From assembly GCA_050736615.1 (NCBI GenBank), contig JBOHWL010000264.1, positions 1-18,699 of the forward strand: 18,699 bases of DNA, written 5' to 3'. Position numbers and translations under genes: made by a program. The stretch's first letter is position 1. Every line of letters begins with the position of its first letter. Source of the stretch: JBOHWJ01 sp050736615 (GTDB lineage: Bacteria > Desulfobacterota > Binatia > Binatales > Binataceae). A model generated the notes under the pieces. That model did no database searches. It was given only the letters and a program-made list of their open reading frames with translations, and was not told the origin of the DNA. This document shows positions 1 through 6,278 of this stretch, in pieces.

Positions 1-13
1 GCGCGGCTCCGCT

Positions 14-42
14 AGCAGGCTGCTGACAAATCAGAGCCTGCT
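14..42. terminator. Strong bulged hairpin next to repeat copy 1
   Basis: AGCAGGCT (14-21) pairs with AGCCTGCT (35-42). Inside this, after one bulged G, CTGA pairs with TCAG around a CAAA loop. This gives an 8+4 bp stem. There is no T-tract on either side, so it is not a classical intrinsic terminator. It ends one base before the left end of repeat copy 1 and lies past the 3' end of etfA. It could be a terminator, an mRNA-stabilising hairpin or part of an older repeat; the sequence does not decide. Confidence 0.4.
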
Positions 43-195
43 TAGGGAACCTCTGCGGAAGCTACACGTCGTCATTCTTAACGGAGCCTGCGAAGTGAAG
101 AATCACGGTAAAAAGCTCGCAGAGGCAAAAAGATCCGGGATTCTTCGCTGTGCTCAGAATGACAGAATCATTCATCCCGGTGCGGAGCTTCTCTA
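43..195 (+). repeat. Miniature inverted-repeat element, copy 1
   Basis: The core at 71-164 has a left arm (GTCATTCTTAACGGAG..., then GCGAAGTGAAGAATC) and a right arm (GATCCGGGATTCTTCGCTG..., then AGAATGACA) that form an imperfect hairpin. The outer ends are related in inverted orientation: TAGGGAACCTCTGCGG on the left, and TAGAGAAGCTCCGC on the right read on the minus strand. Both ends carry TA. Related copies lie at 5511-5649 and 17663-17780. The TA at the right end is the first two bases of the etfA stop codon TAG (193-195, minus strand). No transposase is encoded, so it is a non-autonomous element. Confidence 0.8.
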
Positions 196-1164
196 ATGCT
201 TGAGCTTCTTTAATTCCTCGACCATTTCCGGCACCGCCTTGAACAAATCGGCGACCAAGCCATAGTCGGCGACGCTGAAAATGGGCGCTTCCCCATCCTT
301 GTTGATCGCGACGATAGTCTTGGAATCCTTCATGCCGGCCAGATGCTGAATCGCCCCGGAGATGCCTACGGCGACGTATAGCTCGGGCGCCACCACTTTA
401 CCAGTCTGGCCAACCTGCAAATCGTTGGGGACAAAGCCGGCGTCAACCGCCGCGCGGCTGGCACCCATTGCCGCGCCCATTTCGTCCACCAGGGGTTCGA
501 GCACGGTCTTGAAGTTATCCCCCGAGCGCAAGCCGCGGCCGCCGGATACGACGATGCGCGCTTCGGTGAGCTGCGGCCGATCGCTTTTGATCTCGTTGAA
601 GTTCACGAATTCCATCTTAGGCGGCGCGGCGTCAAATTCGGGCGCCATCTTTTCCACCGGGGCGGCGCTATCGCCCGGCTTGGCCGCGTCAAAGGCGGTG
701 CCGCGCACGGTTACCACGCGCAGCGGCCCCTCCATTTCGACCGTGGCCAGCACATTGCCCGCATACATCGGCCGCACCAATGTACCGTCGTCATTGATTG
801 CGATAATCTCGGAGGCCATCGGCGCGTCCAGGCGTGCCGCCACCCGCGGCATCAGGTCCTTGCCGATCGCGGTGGCGGTGGCCAGCACGGTCTCGGCCTT
901 GAGACTCTTGGCCAAAGCGGCCAGCGCTTGCGCGTGCGCGTCGGCCAGATAGTTGGCGAGCCTGGCGTCTTCAAGCGCGACCACTTTGCTGGCGCCGTAT
1001 TTCGCCAATTCCCCAGCGAGTGGCTCGAGGTTTTGTCCGGCGATCACGACGATACAATTGCCGCCGCGCTTGCCTGCCATTTCAAGTCCGGCGTTAATCG
1101 CGATTAGCGTGGTCTTGGGAAAATGCCCCGCTTTATGTTCAGCAAAAACCAGTACGTCACCCAT
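193..1164 (-). CDS. etfA: Electron transfer flavoprotein, alpha subunit
   Basis: 323 aa, the usual EtfA length. EtfA and EtfB form a soluble FAD/AMP heterodimer that takes electrons from acyl-CoA and related dehydrogenases and passes them to ETF:quinone oxidoreductase. The N-terminal half (about residues 1-190) is the ETF alpha/beta domain. The C-terminal FAD domain is well preserved: GGRGLRSGDNF, SRAAVDAGFVPNDLQVGQTGK, the VGISGAIQHLAGM segment, and VAINKDGEAPIFSVADYG near the end. The ATG at 1164 has GGAG about 10 nt upstream. It follows etfB by 61 bp in the same direction, so the two are probably cotranscribed. The stop codon TAG is formed by the end of repeat copy 1, although the C-terminus (ELKKLKH) looks naturally complete. 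Neither the partner dehydrogenases nor the quinone oxidoreductase is in the window. Confidence 0.97.
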   Translation of the reverse strand: MGDVLVFAEHKAGHFPKTTLIAINAGLEMAGKRGGNCIVVIAGQNLEPLAGELAKYGASKVVALEDARLANYLADAHAQALAALAKSLKAETVLATATAIGKDLMPRVAARLDAPMASEIIAINDDGTLVRPMYAGNVLATVEMEGPLRVVTVRGTAFDAAKPGDSAAPVEKMAPEFDAAPPKMEFVNFNEIKSDRPQLTEARIVVSGGRGLRSGDNFKTVLEPLVDEMGAAMGASRAAVDAGFVPNDLQVGQTGKVVAPELYVAVGISGAIQHLAGMKDSKTIVAINKDGEAPIFSVADYGLVADLFKAVPEMVEELKKLKH

Positions 1165-1225
1165 AAGAAAAATACTCCGGCGTCGTCCGGCCGTTGGCTC
1201 TACTTAATTAAGCCGTGCGGCGGAC

Positions 1226-1975
1226 TCAGATGATTTTAGCTTCGGTATGGAGCAATTGAACCAACTCCTCGACCGAGGCTAGTTTGCGTCCAGCCTGGCG
1301 CTTTTCCGGCGCTTTGAGTGTTTTGATCTTAAGTTTGGGCGCAAGATCGGCGCCGAGACTGTCAACCGCGATTTCCTTAAGCGGCTTTTTGCGCGCCTTC
1401 ATGATGCCGGGCAGCGAGGCATAGCGCGGTTCGTTGAGACGCAAATCGGTGGTGATAACGCCCGGTGGAGTAAAGGCCACGGTTTCGAGACCGCCGTCAA
1501 CTTCACGCACGACGGTGCACTTGCCGCCTTCAATTTCGAGCTTGGAAGCAAAGGTCGCCTGCGGCCATCCGAGGATTTCCGCCAGCATCTGGCCGACCTG
1601 GTTGGAATCATCATCGATGGCTTGCTTGCCGATAATCACCAACTCCGGCTTTTCATCGGCGACGACCTTGGCCATCACGCGCGCGATGGCCAGGGTGTCG
1701 AGCGGTTGCTCTGCGCGCACCAGGATGGCGCGGTCGGCGCCCATCGCGAGACCGGTGCGCAATTGTTCCTGCCAGGTTTGTTGGCCAACCGAAATCAGCA
1801 CTACTTCGCCTGACTTCTGCCGCTCTTTGATGCGCAAAGCCTCTTCAATCGCGATTTCGTCGAAAGGGTTGATGACCCATTTGACGTTCTCGGTGGCGAT
1901 GCCCGAACCATCCGGCATCACCTTGATAGTGGTGGCGGGATCGGGAACGCGTTTGACCGGAACTAGAATCTTCAC
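1226..1975 (-). CDS. etfB: Electron transfer flavoprotein, beta subunit
   Basis: 249 aa, full length. The N-terminus MKILVPVKRVPDP is typical of EtfB. The AMP-binding region contains GKQAIDDDSNQVGQMLAE, and the family signature lies at TTDLRLNEPRYASLPGIMKA (about residues 175-195), followed by the KKPL segment that precedes the C-terminal arm reaching onto EtfA. The start is GTG at 1975, with GGAG 9 nt upstream; no better ATG fits the conserved N-terminus. It is the first gene of an etfB-etfA unit, transcribed from a probable promoter about 120 bp upstream (TATAAT at 2095-2100). The iclR gene lies further upstream in the same direction. Confidence 0.97.
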   Translation of the reverse strand: MKILVPVKRVPDPATTIKVMPDGSGIATENVKWVINPFDEIAIEEALRIKERQKSGEVVLISVGQQTWQEQLRTGLAMGADRAILVRAEQPLDTLAIARVMAKVVADEKPELVIIGKQAIDDDSNQVGQMLAEILGWPQATFASKLEIEGGKCTVVREVDGGLETVAFTPPGVITTDLRLNEPRYASLPGIMKARKKPLKEIAVDSLGADLAPKLKIKTLKAPEKRQAGRKLASVEELVQLLHTEAKII

Positions 1976-2094
1976 GTGATACCACTCCAGGCAATCGTCT
2001 TTAATCTGGCAAGAATGGAGATTCCTGCTGGATTGGGGGCTCGGATGTAAAACTTACCGACCGTAACAACCGAAAATCACACAGTCAAACCTGA

Positions 2095-2122
2095 ATTATA
2101 ACGCGGCGGCGCCGCGTTTCAG
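2095..2122 (-). promoter_or_regulatory. Probable etfBA promoter with a palindromic operator in the spacer
   Basis: On the minus strand a perfect TATAAT (-10, 2100 to 2095) follows CTGAAA (-35, 2122 to 2117, four of six bases matching TTGACA) with a 16 bp spacer. An inverted repeat fills the spacer: AACGCGGC, GGC, GCCGCGTT (2100-2118). This arrangement suits a repressor that blocks RNA polymerase. An alternative reading is that the GC-rich hairpin terminates iclR transcripts, but no T-run follows it on the minus strand. The neighbouring IclR protein is the natural candidate regulator; that link is inference. Confidence 0.55.
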
Positions 2123-2172
2123 CGATTCGGTGCTGAAGTATAGCGTGATTTCGGCGGGCTTGTCGTCTCGCG

Positions 2173-2964
2173 CTATTCGCGCGGTTCATTGAAGCCCAGC
2201 CGGTAGGACAGCTCACGGCCGGCCGCCAGTATCAGCGGGGCGAGCTCGCCCGTGATGCGCTCGCCGGAGATGCGATAGGCGGGCCCCGCCACCGCCAACG
2301 AGCCCACCACCGAGCGCGTATAATCCCGAATCGGCACGGCCACCGAGGCGACATCCTCAAAAAATTCACCGGAATCGACCGAATAACCTTCATGCGCCGC
2401 GCAATGCAACTGATCGAGTAGCACGGCGCGGTCCACGATGGTGCGTTCGGTGAAACGGTCCAACTGTTCGGGCAGAATCGATTTTAGTTGCTCCTCCGCC
2501 TCGAACGCCAGATAGGCTTTGCCAATCGCCGTGCAATGAAGCGGCAAGGCCTGGCCAATCGGCGGAGTGATGCGCACCGCGCGGTCTTCGGGTTCGGCCG
2601 CTTCCAGCGGTACCACGCCGTGCCGCCGCGCGATCGCAACAAACGCGCTCTCGCGGCATTTGCGCGCCACTTCCGCCAGGATCGGGCGCGCCTGGCGTAC
2701 CAGGCCCATATGATTGATGTAGCGCCGGCCGAGATGCAGGCACTTGATTCCGAGGCGATAATTCTCGGTGGCGCGATTCTGTTCGATATAGCCGCGCGCC
2801 TCCAGCGTCGCGAGCAGCCGAAAGACGTTGTTCTTATGCAGCTTGAGCCGTTTGGATAATTCGGTAACGCCCAGCTCGTCGCCTTCACCGAAAAATTGTT
2901 CGAGTACGTCGAGCGAATGGGCGACGGATTGGATGACGTAATTAGTTTTGTCGCGCCGAACCAT
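2173..2964 (-). CDS. IclR-family transcriptional regulator
   Basis: 263 aa, the normal size for the family. An N-terminal winged helix-turn-helix (about residues 12-65) contains VTELSKRLKLHKNNVFRLL and the wing GYIEQN. The C-terminal effector domain (about 80-260) carries typical IclR text such as GKAYLAF, the GYSVDSGEF segment and VAVPIRDYTRSVVGSLAVAG. IclR proteins bind small organic acids or aromatics and repress or activate neighbouring catabolic genes. It lies upstream of etfBA on the same strand and is divergent from the methyltransferase cassette, so either could be its target. The ATG at 2964 has no clear Shine-Dalgarno sequence, but the N-terminal HTH needs this start or one close to it. 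Confidence 0.93.
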   Translation of the reverse strand: MVRRDKTNYVIQSVAHSLDVLEQFFGEGDELGVTELSKRLKLHKNNVFRLLATLEARGYIEQNRATENYRLGIKCLHLGRRYINHMGLVRQARPILAEVARKCRESAFVAIARRHGVVPLEAAEPEDRAVRITPPIGQALPLHCTAIGKAYLAFEAEEQLKSILPEQLDRFTERTIVDRAVLLDQLHCAAHEGYSVDSGEFFEDVASVAVPIRDYTRSVVGSLAVAGPAYRISGERITGELAPLILAAGRELSYRLGFNEPRE

Positions 2965-3025
2965 AGTTGCTTGATCTTGTCCCGATGAAGACGGGCGTGG
3001 CGGGAACGCCGCGCGCGGCTTTTGG

Positions 3026-3036
3026 AAAACTGTTTT
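3026..3036. promoter_or_regulatory. Palindrome AAAACTGTTTT between iclR and the methyltransferase gene
   Basis: A perfect 5+1+5 inverted repeat sits in the 188 bp divergent intergenic region, about 60 bp before the iclR start. IclR proteins commonly bind short A/T-flanked palindromes in their own divergent promoter regions, so this is a candidate autoregulatory operator. The motif is short and could occur by chance. Confidence 0.3.
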
Positions 3037-3152
3037 ACTTTAGACGGCGAGGCCAAATCATGTCAACGCTGTTTGCGACCCGTTCAGCGTGGTTTCAGCA
3101 AGGTCAAGTTTGCTGATAGAGTCAGGGCAACCCCTTTCGGCACTGAATTTCG

Positions 3153-3794
3153 ATGGCCAACGATCTGAGCCCTGCTTGGTTTCGCCGTCTCGACGATTCG
3201 GACGACGAGTTGTTTTACGTGGAACCGCGCTTCGTCGTTCATATCGATGACGCCGCAATCAAGCTGGTGGGTGAAATCTATGCGAGCCGGCTGCCGGCCG
3301 GGGGCGCGATACTCGATCTGATGAGTAGCTGGCGTTCGCATATTCCCAAGCGCCTTCATCCCACGCGCGTGACCGGATTGGGACTGAACCGGGACGAGAT
3401 GCGCGATAATCCCACCCTCACCGAGATCGTCGTGCATAACGTTAATCGCGATCCTCACTTGCCTTTTGACGATGCGGTCTTTGATGGCGCGGTGATGACG
3501 GTGTCAATTCAATACTTGACGCGGCCGCTTGAGGTGTTTAGCGAAGTGGCGCGCGTGTTGCAGCCGCAAGCGCCGTTTATCGTCACGTTTTCGAATCGGA
3601 TGTTCCCGACCAAGGCCGTCGCGATTTGGCATAACTGCGACGATCGGCAGCGGCTCGAACTGGTCAAACGTTACTTTGCCGAGAGTCATTCATTCGAAAA
3701 TATCGAGGTGTTCGATCGCGGTAGTGTACCGTTCGCTGATCCGATATGGGATGTGGCGGGCTATTCCATCCCGCGGCGGCGAGTGCAGCCGTGA
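3153..3794 (+). CDS. Class I SAM-dependent methyltransferase-like protein (DLMSSW type)
   Basis: 213 aa. The fold is recognisable from the LPFDDAVFDGAVMTVSIQYL segment (about residues 103-122) and the following EVARVLQP (131-138), as in Methyltransf_11 proteins. Motif I, usually DxGxGxG, is replaced by DLMSSWRSHIP (55-65), and SNRMFPTKA occurs at 147-155. I recall this variant motif from a conserved group of uncharacterised methyltransferase-like proteins. Substrate and activity are unknown. The ATG at 3153 has a poor ribosome-binding site. Its stop codon overlaps the GTG start of the VOC gene (GTGA, 3791-3794), so translation is probably coupled. Confidence 0.85.
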   Translation: MANDLSPAWFRRLDDSDDELFYVEPRFVVHIDDAAIKLVGEIYASRLPAGGAILDLMSSWRSHIPKRLHPTRVTGLGLNRDEMRDNPTLTEIVVHNVNRDPHLPFDDAVFDGAVMTVSIQYLTRPLEVFSEVARVLQPQAPFIVTFSNRMFPTKAVAIWHNCDDRQRLELVKRYFAESHSFENIEVFDRGSVPFADPIWDVAGYSIPRRRVQP

Positions 3795-4192
3795 TCAGAC
3801 ACCACGGATTGAGGCATCTGGCGCTGCGCGTCGCCGACGTCGAACGGGCGAGTGAATTTTACCAGCGCGTATTCGGGATGCGGCTGGTGTGGCAACCCGA
3901 CGCCGATAACGCCTATATGAGTTCGGGCTGCGACAATCTCGCGCTTCATCGCGGTGTCCCGGGCGGCCTTGACGCGCAGGCACTCGATCATTTGGGCTTC
4001 ATCGCGTCAAATATCGCGGAGGTTGAAGCGGGTTTCGCATGGGCACAGGAAAACGGCGTTGCGATCGTTCATCCCCTACACCATCATCGCGACGGTTCGG
4101 TTTCGTTTTATGTTCGTGACCCGGATGGCAATGTGATTCAAGTTCTCTACGAACCCGCGATAAGCCCGCTCGCCATTGTTCGCCGGCCCTGA
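3791..4192 (+). CDS. VOC-family (glyoxalase/dioxygenase superfamily) protein
   Basis: 133 aa from a GTG start that overlaps the preceding stop codon as GTGA. An in-frame ATG at 3746 would overlap the methyltransferase by 49 bp and add residues that do not resemble the family. Two beta-alpha-beta-beta-beta modules are visible. The first starts RHLALRVADVERASEFYQRV and the second starts DHLGFIASNIAEVEAG, ending FYVRDPDGNVIQVLYEP. Metal-ligand candidates are His9, His67 and Glu121. Family members include glyoxalase I, ring-cleaving dioxygenases and methylmalonyl-CoA epimerase; the sequence does not decide between them. AKR follows after 27 bp. Confidence 0.9.
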   Translation: MIRHHGLRHLALRVADVERASEFYQRVFGMRLVWQPDADNAYMSSGCDNLALHRGVPGGLDAQALDHLGFIASNIAEVEAGFAWAQENGVAIVHPLHHHRDGSVSFYVRDPDGNVIQVLYEPAISPLAIVRRP

Positions 4193-4219
4193 CAGAGATC
4201 ATCAGAGGAGATACTCGCA

Positions 4220-5323
4220 ATGCTGAAAGGCTATGCGACGGCCGAGGATACGCGCGCCTATGCCAACCGCTTCACCGAATTCCCCGGCAACTACCGCGCG
4301 ATGCTCGGACTGCTGGCCGGTTCGATTGGAATCGGCACATACCTGGGCGAATACGATGACCGCACCGACCGCGCATACGAGGAGGCGCTGCGAGTGGCGC
4401 TCTCGAGCGGGATCAATCTGATCGATACCGCGGTAAATTACCGTTTCCAACGCAGCGAGCGCGTGGTCGGCAAGGTTCTTAATGAACTGGTGGAACGCGG
4501 TTTCAAACGCGGCGAGTTCATCGTCGCCACCAAAGGCGGCTATGTGACGTTCGATCGTGAGCCGCCCGAGAATCCGCGCGAATGGTTCGAGCGCAATTAT
4601 CTGAAACCGGGAATCGTCAGTCCGGGCGACATGGTCGAGGGCTCGCATTGCATCACGCCGCGCTACCTGGAGCACATGCTTGAGACGAGCCGGGACAATC
4701 TAGGCCTCGAGACCATCGATATCTATTACCTGCACAATCCGGAGACCCAATTGGAGGCGGTTGGACGTGACGAATTCCGCGCGCGCATACGCGCCGCGTT
4801 CGATTTGCTTGAACGCAAAATAAAGGCGGGCTGGCTGCGCCTTTACGGCACCGCGACCTGGAACGGTTACCGGGTCGACGTCAGCAATCCCGCTTACCTG
4901 TCGCTGGCGGAACTGATTGCTATCGCCAAGGACGTGGCCGGTGACGACCATCATTTCCGCGTCATCCAATTGCCCTATAATCTCGCGATGGCGGAAGCGT
5001 TCACGCGCCACAACCAGGCCCTGCCTGACGGCACCAAGGGCAGCGTATTGGCGGCGGCTGACGCCAGCGGCGTCGCGGTGTGCGCCAGCGCGGCGCTATT
5101 GCAAGGCAGGCTGAGCAAAGGTCTGCCACCGATATTGGCCGACGCCTTCGGCATGACATCCGACGCTCAGCGCGCACTGCAGTTCGTGCGCTCGACTCCC
5201 GGCGTCAAGGTGGGCTTGGCCGGGATGAGTTCGGTCGCGCATGTGCATGCCGCTTTGGAGGTCGCGCGAGTTCCGCCCGCTCCCTTCGAGGCCTTGATGA
5301 AGCTGTTTAGACCAGCCGATTGA
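4220..5323 (+). CDS. Aldo/keto reductase
   Basis: 367 aa. NAD(P)H-dependent carbonyl reductase of TIM-barrel type. The catalytic tetrad is visible: Asp69 (NLIDTAVNY), Tyr74, Lys105 (IVATKGG) and His172 (YYLHNPE). The ATG at 4220 has GAGGAG at 4205-4210, 9 nt upstream. The protein is longer than a minimal AKR (about 280-330 aa) because of insertions around residues 110-145 and 205-240. It is the third gene of a cassette with the methyltransferase and the VOC protein. A role in reducing a reactive aldehyde or ketone intermediate is plausible but unproven. The substrate cannot be read from the sequence. Confidence 0.93.
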   Translation: MLKGYATAEDTRAYANRFTEFPGNYRAMLGLLAGSIGIGTYLGEYDDRTDRAYEEALRVALSSGINLIDTAVNYRFQRSERVVGKVLNELVERGFKRGEFIVATKGGYVTFDREPPENPREWFERNYLKPGIVSPGDMVEGSHCITPRYLEHMLETSRDNLGLETIDIYYLHNPETQLEAVGRDEFRARIRAAFDLLERKIKAGWLRLYGTATWNGYRVDVSNPAYLSLAELIAIAKDVAGDDHHFRVIQLPYNLAMAEAFTRHNQALPDGTKGSVLAAADASGVAVCASAALLQGRLSKGLPPILADAFGMTSDAQRALQFVRSTPGVKVGLAGMSSVAHVHAALEVARVPPAPFEALMKLFRPAD

Positions 5324-5465
5324 TCCTAACGCTGATTATTTGGTGAAAACCGACGTTCACTGTCATGCGTTTCCTATGGAATTCATCATTGAACTGAAGC
5401 GTCTTTAGCCGGACGTAATCGATCATGGTCATGAAGCATCTGTGCAGCCGCAGGCGGAACAAGCA

Positions 5466-5480
5466 GGCGAGTCCGCGAGC
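5466..5480. repeat. Short repeat GGCGAGTCCGCGAGC
   Basis: This 15-mer occurs exactly again at 17949-17963. A diverged relative (AGCAGGCGAGCCTGCGCACTG) begins at 11759. All three lie in convergent intergenic regions near gene 3' ends. The 5466 and 17949 sites lie beside the miniature elements, but the 11759 site does not. It may be a separate small intergenic repeat. Confidence 0.45.
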
Positions 5481-5510
5481 TGCGCTCAAAAATTGACAAC
5501 GGTGGCGTGC

Positions 5511-5649
5511 GCGGAGATTTCCGCGCCAGTTGTCATTTCGAACGGAGTCTGCGAAGTGAGGAATCCCGGAAAAACCTTGAAAAGACCAAAGATCCGGGAT
5601 TCCTCGCTGCGCTCGGAATGACAGTCAGACTTGCGCGGAGGTTCCCCTA
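5511..5649 (+). repeat. Miniature inverted-repeat element, copy 2
   Basis: The core at 5532-5622 starts GTCATTTCGAACGGAGTCTG and ends GATCCGGGATTCCTCGCTGC followed by GCTCGGAATGAC, giving a long imperfect hairpin. It has the same arms and orientation as copy 1. Its right end reads TAGGGGAACCTCCGCGCAAG on the minus strand, matching the left end of copy 3. The left outer end is diverged and contains its own small palindrome (GCGCGGA, TCCGCGC), so the left boundary is approximate. It lies between the convergent AKR and CDP-alcohol phosphatidyltransferase genes and supplies the latter's TAG stop (5647-5649). Confidence 0.8.
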
Positions 5650-6237
5650 GCTGCCCAATGCGGCGTGGGCGAAACGCAGGCGCTGCGCCGCCGTCAGCAA
5701 CTCGAGCGCGGTGTAAAGATAGCAGAGCCAGGGACCGATCAACGGAATCAGCGCCAGGACTATGAAGAAGACGATCGCCTCGCCGCGCTCGACCCACCCA
5801 GGTGCATAAGTGATCAGCTTGTCGCCGCGTTCGAGCGCCGCACCGCTGGCTAGAAACACGGTGATATTGATGTACCAGCTTGCCACCAGCAGCAGGGATG
5901 GCAGGTAAAGCGCGGGGCGTTGCCACACGATCGCAATGATCACGGCGCTCTCAACCAGACGATCCGCGCACAAATCAAGAATGCCGCCCAAGGCCGTCGG
6001 CACCGCGAACTCACGCGCAAGCGTTCCATCCACAGCGTCGAGCCCCGCGCTGATCAGCAACAGCACGATGCCCCAGCCGGTCGCGCGCAAACCAAACGCC
6101 ACGCCGGCGGCGATGCCGCATGCGAGTCCCGCCAGCGTCACCTGGTTGGGCGTAGCTCCAACAACGAACAGTAAATGGGCGAGTCGCCGCTGCGTTTGTT
6201 TGACGGCGGTATTGCGGCCGAAAATCGTGTCGAGCAT
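5647..6237 (-). CDS. CDP-alcohol phosphatidyltransferase family membrane protein
   Basis: 196 aa. It transfers a phospho-alcohol group between a CDP-linked donor and an alcohol acceptor, typically making phospholipid head groups in the inner membrane. The complete family signature D-x2-D-G-x2-A-R-x8-G-x3-D-x3-D is present at Asp67, Asp70, Gly71, Ala74, Arg75, Gly84, Asp88 and Asp92. Several hydrophobic helices surround it (about 35-50, 55-66, 97-125 and 150-175). The acceptor alcohol cannot be told from the sequence. It follows the MFS gene by 41 bp on the same strand and may be cotranscribed. Its stop codon TAG coincides with the end of repeat copy 2. Confidence 0.93.
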   Translation of the reverse strand: MLDTIFGRNTAVKQTQRRLAHLLFVVGATPNQVTLAGLACGIAAGVAFGLRATGWGIVLLLISAGLDAVDGTLAREFAVPTALGGILDLCADRLVESAVIIAIVWQRPALYLPSLLLVASWYINITVFLASGAALERGDKLITYAPGWVERGEAIVFFIVLALIPLIGPWLCYLYTALELLTAAQRLRFAHAALGS

Positions 6238-6278
6238 GGGAAGGCGCTACTCGATTAACCCCCATGGCATCGGGTGCG

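Noticed and set aside
71..164. The three hairpin repeats as a CRISPR array
   Set aside because: The copies are kilobases apart, about 90-150 bp long and internally palindromic, with no regular spacers and no cas genes.
5486..5926. A 146-codon minus-strand ORF containing the peptide CHSERSEESR
   Set aside because: It reads through repeat copy 2 and the antisense frame of the phosphatidyltransferase gene. The peptide is a by-product of the repeat.
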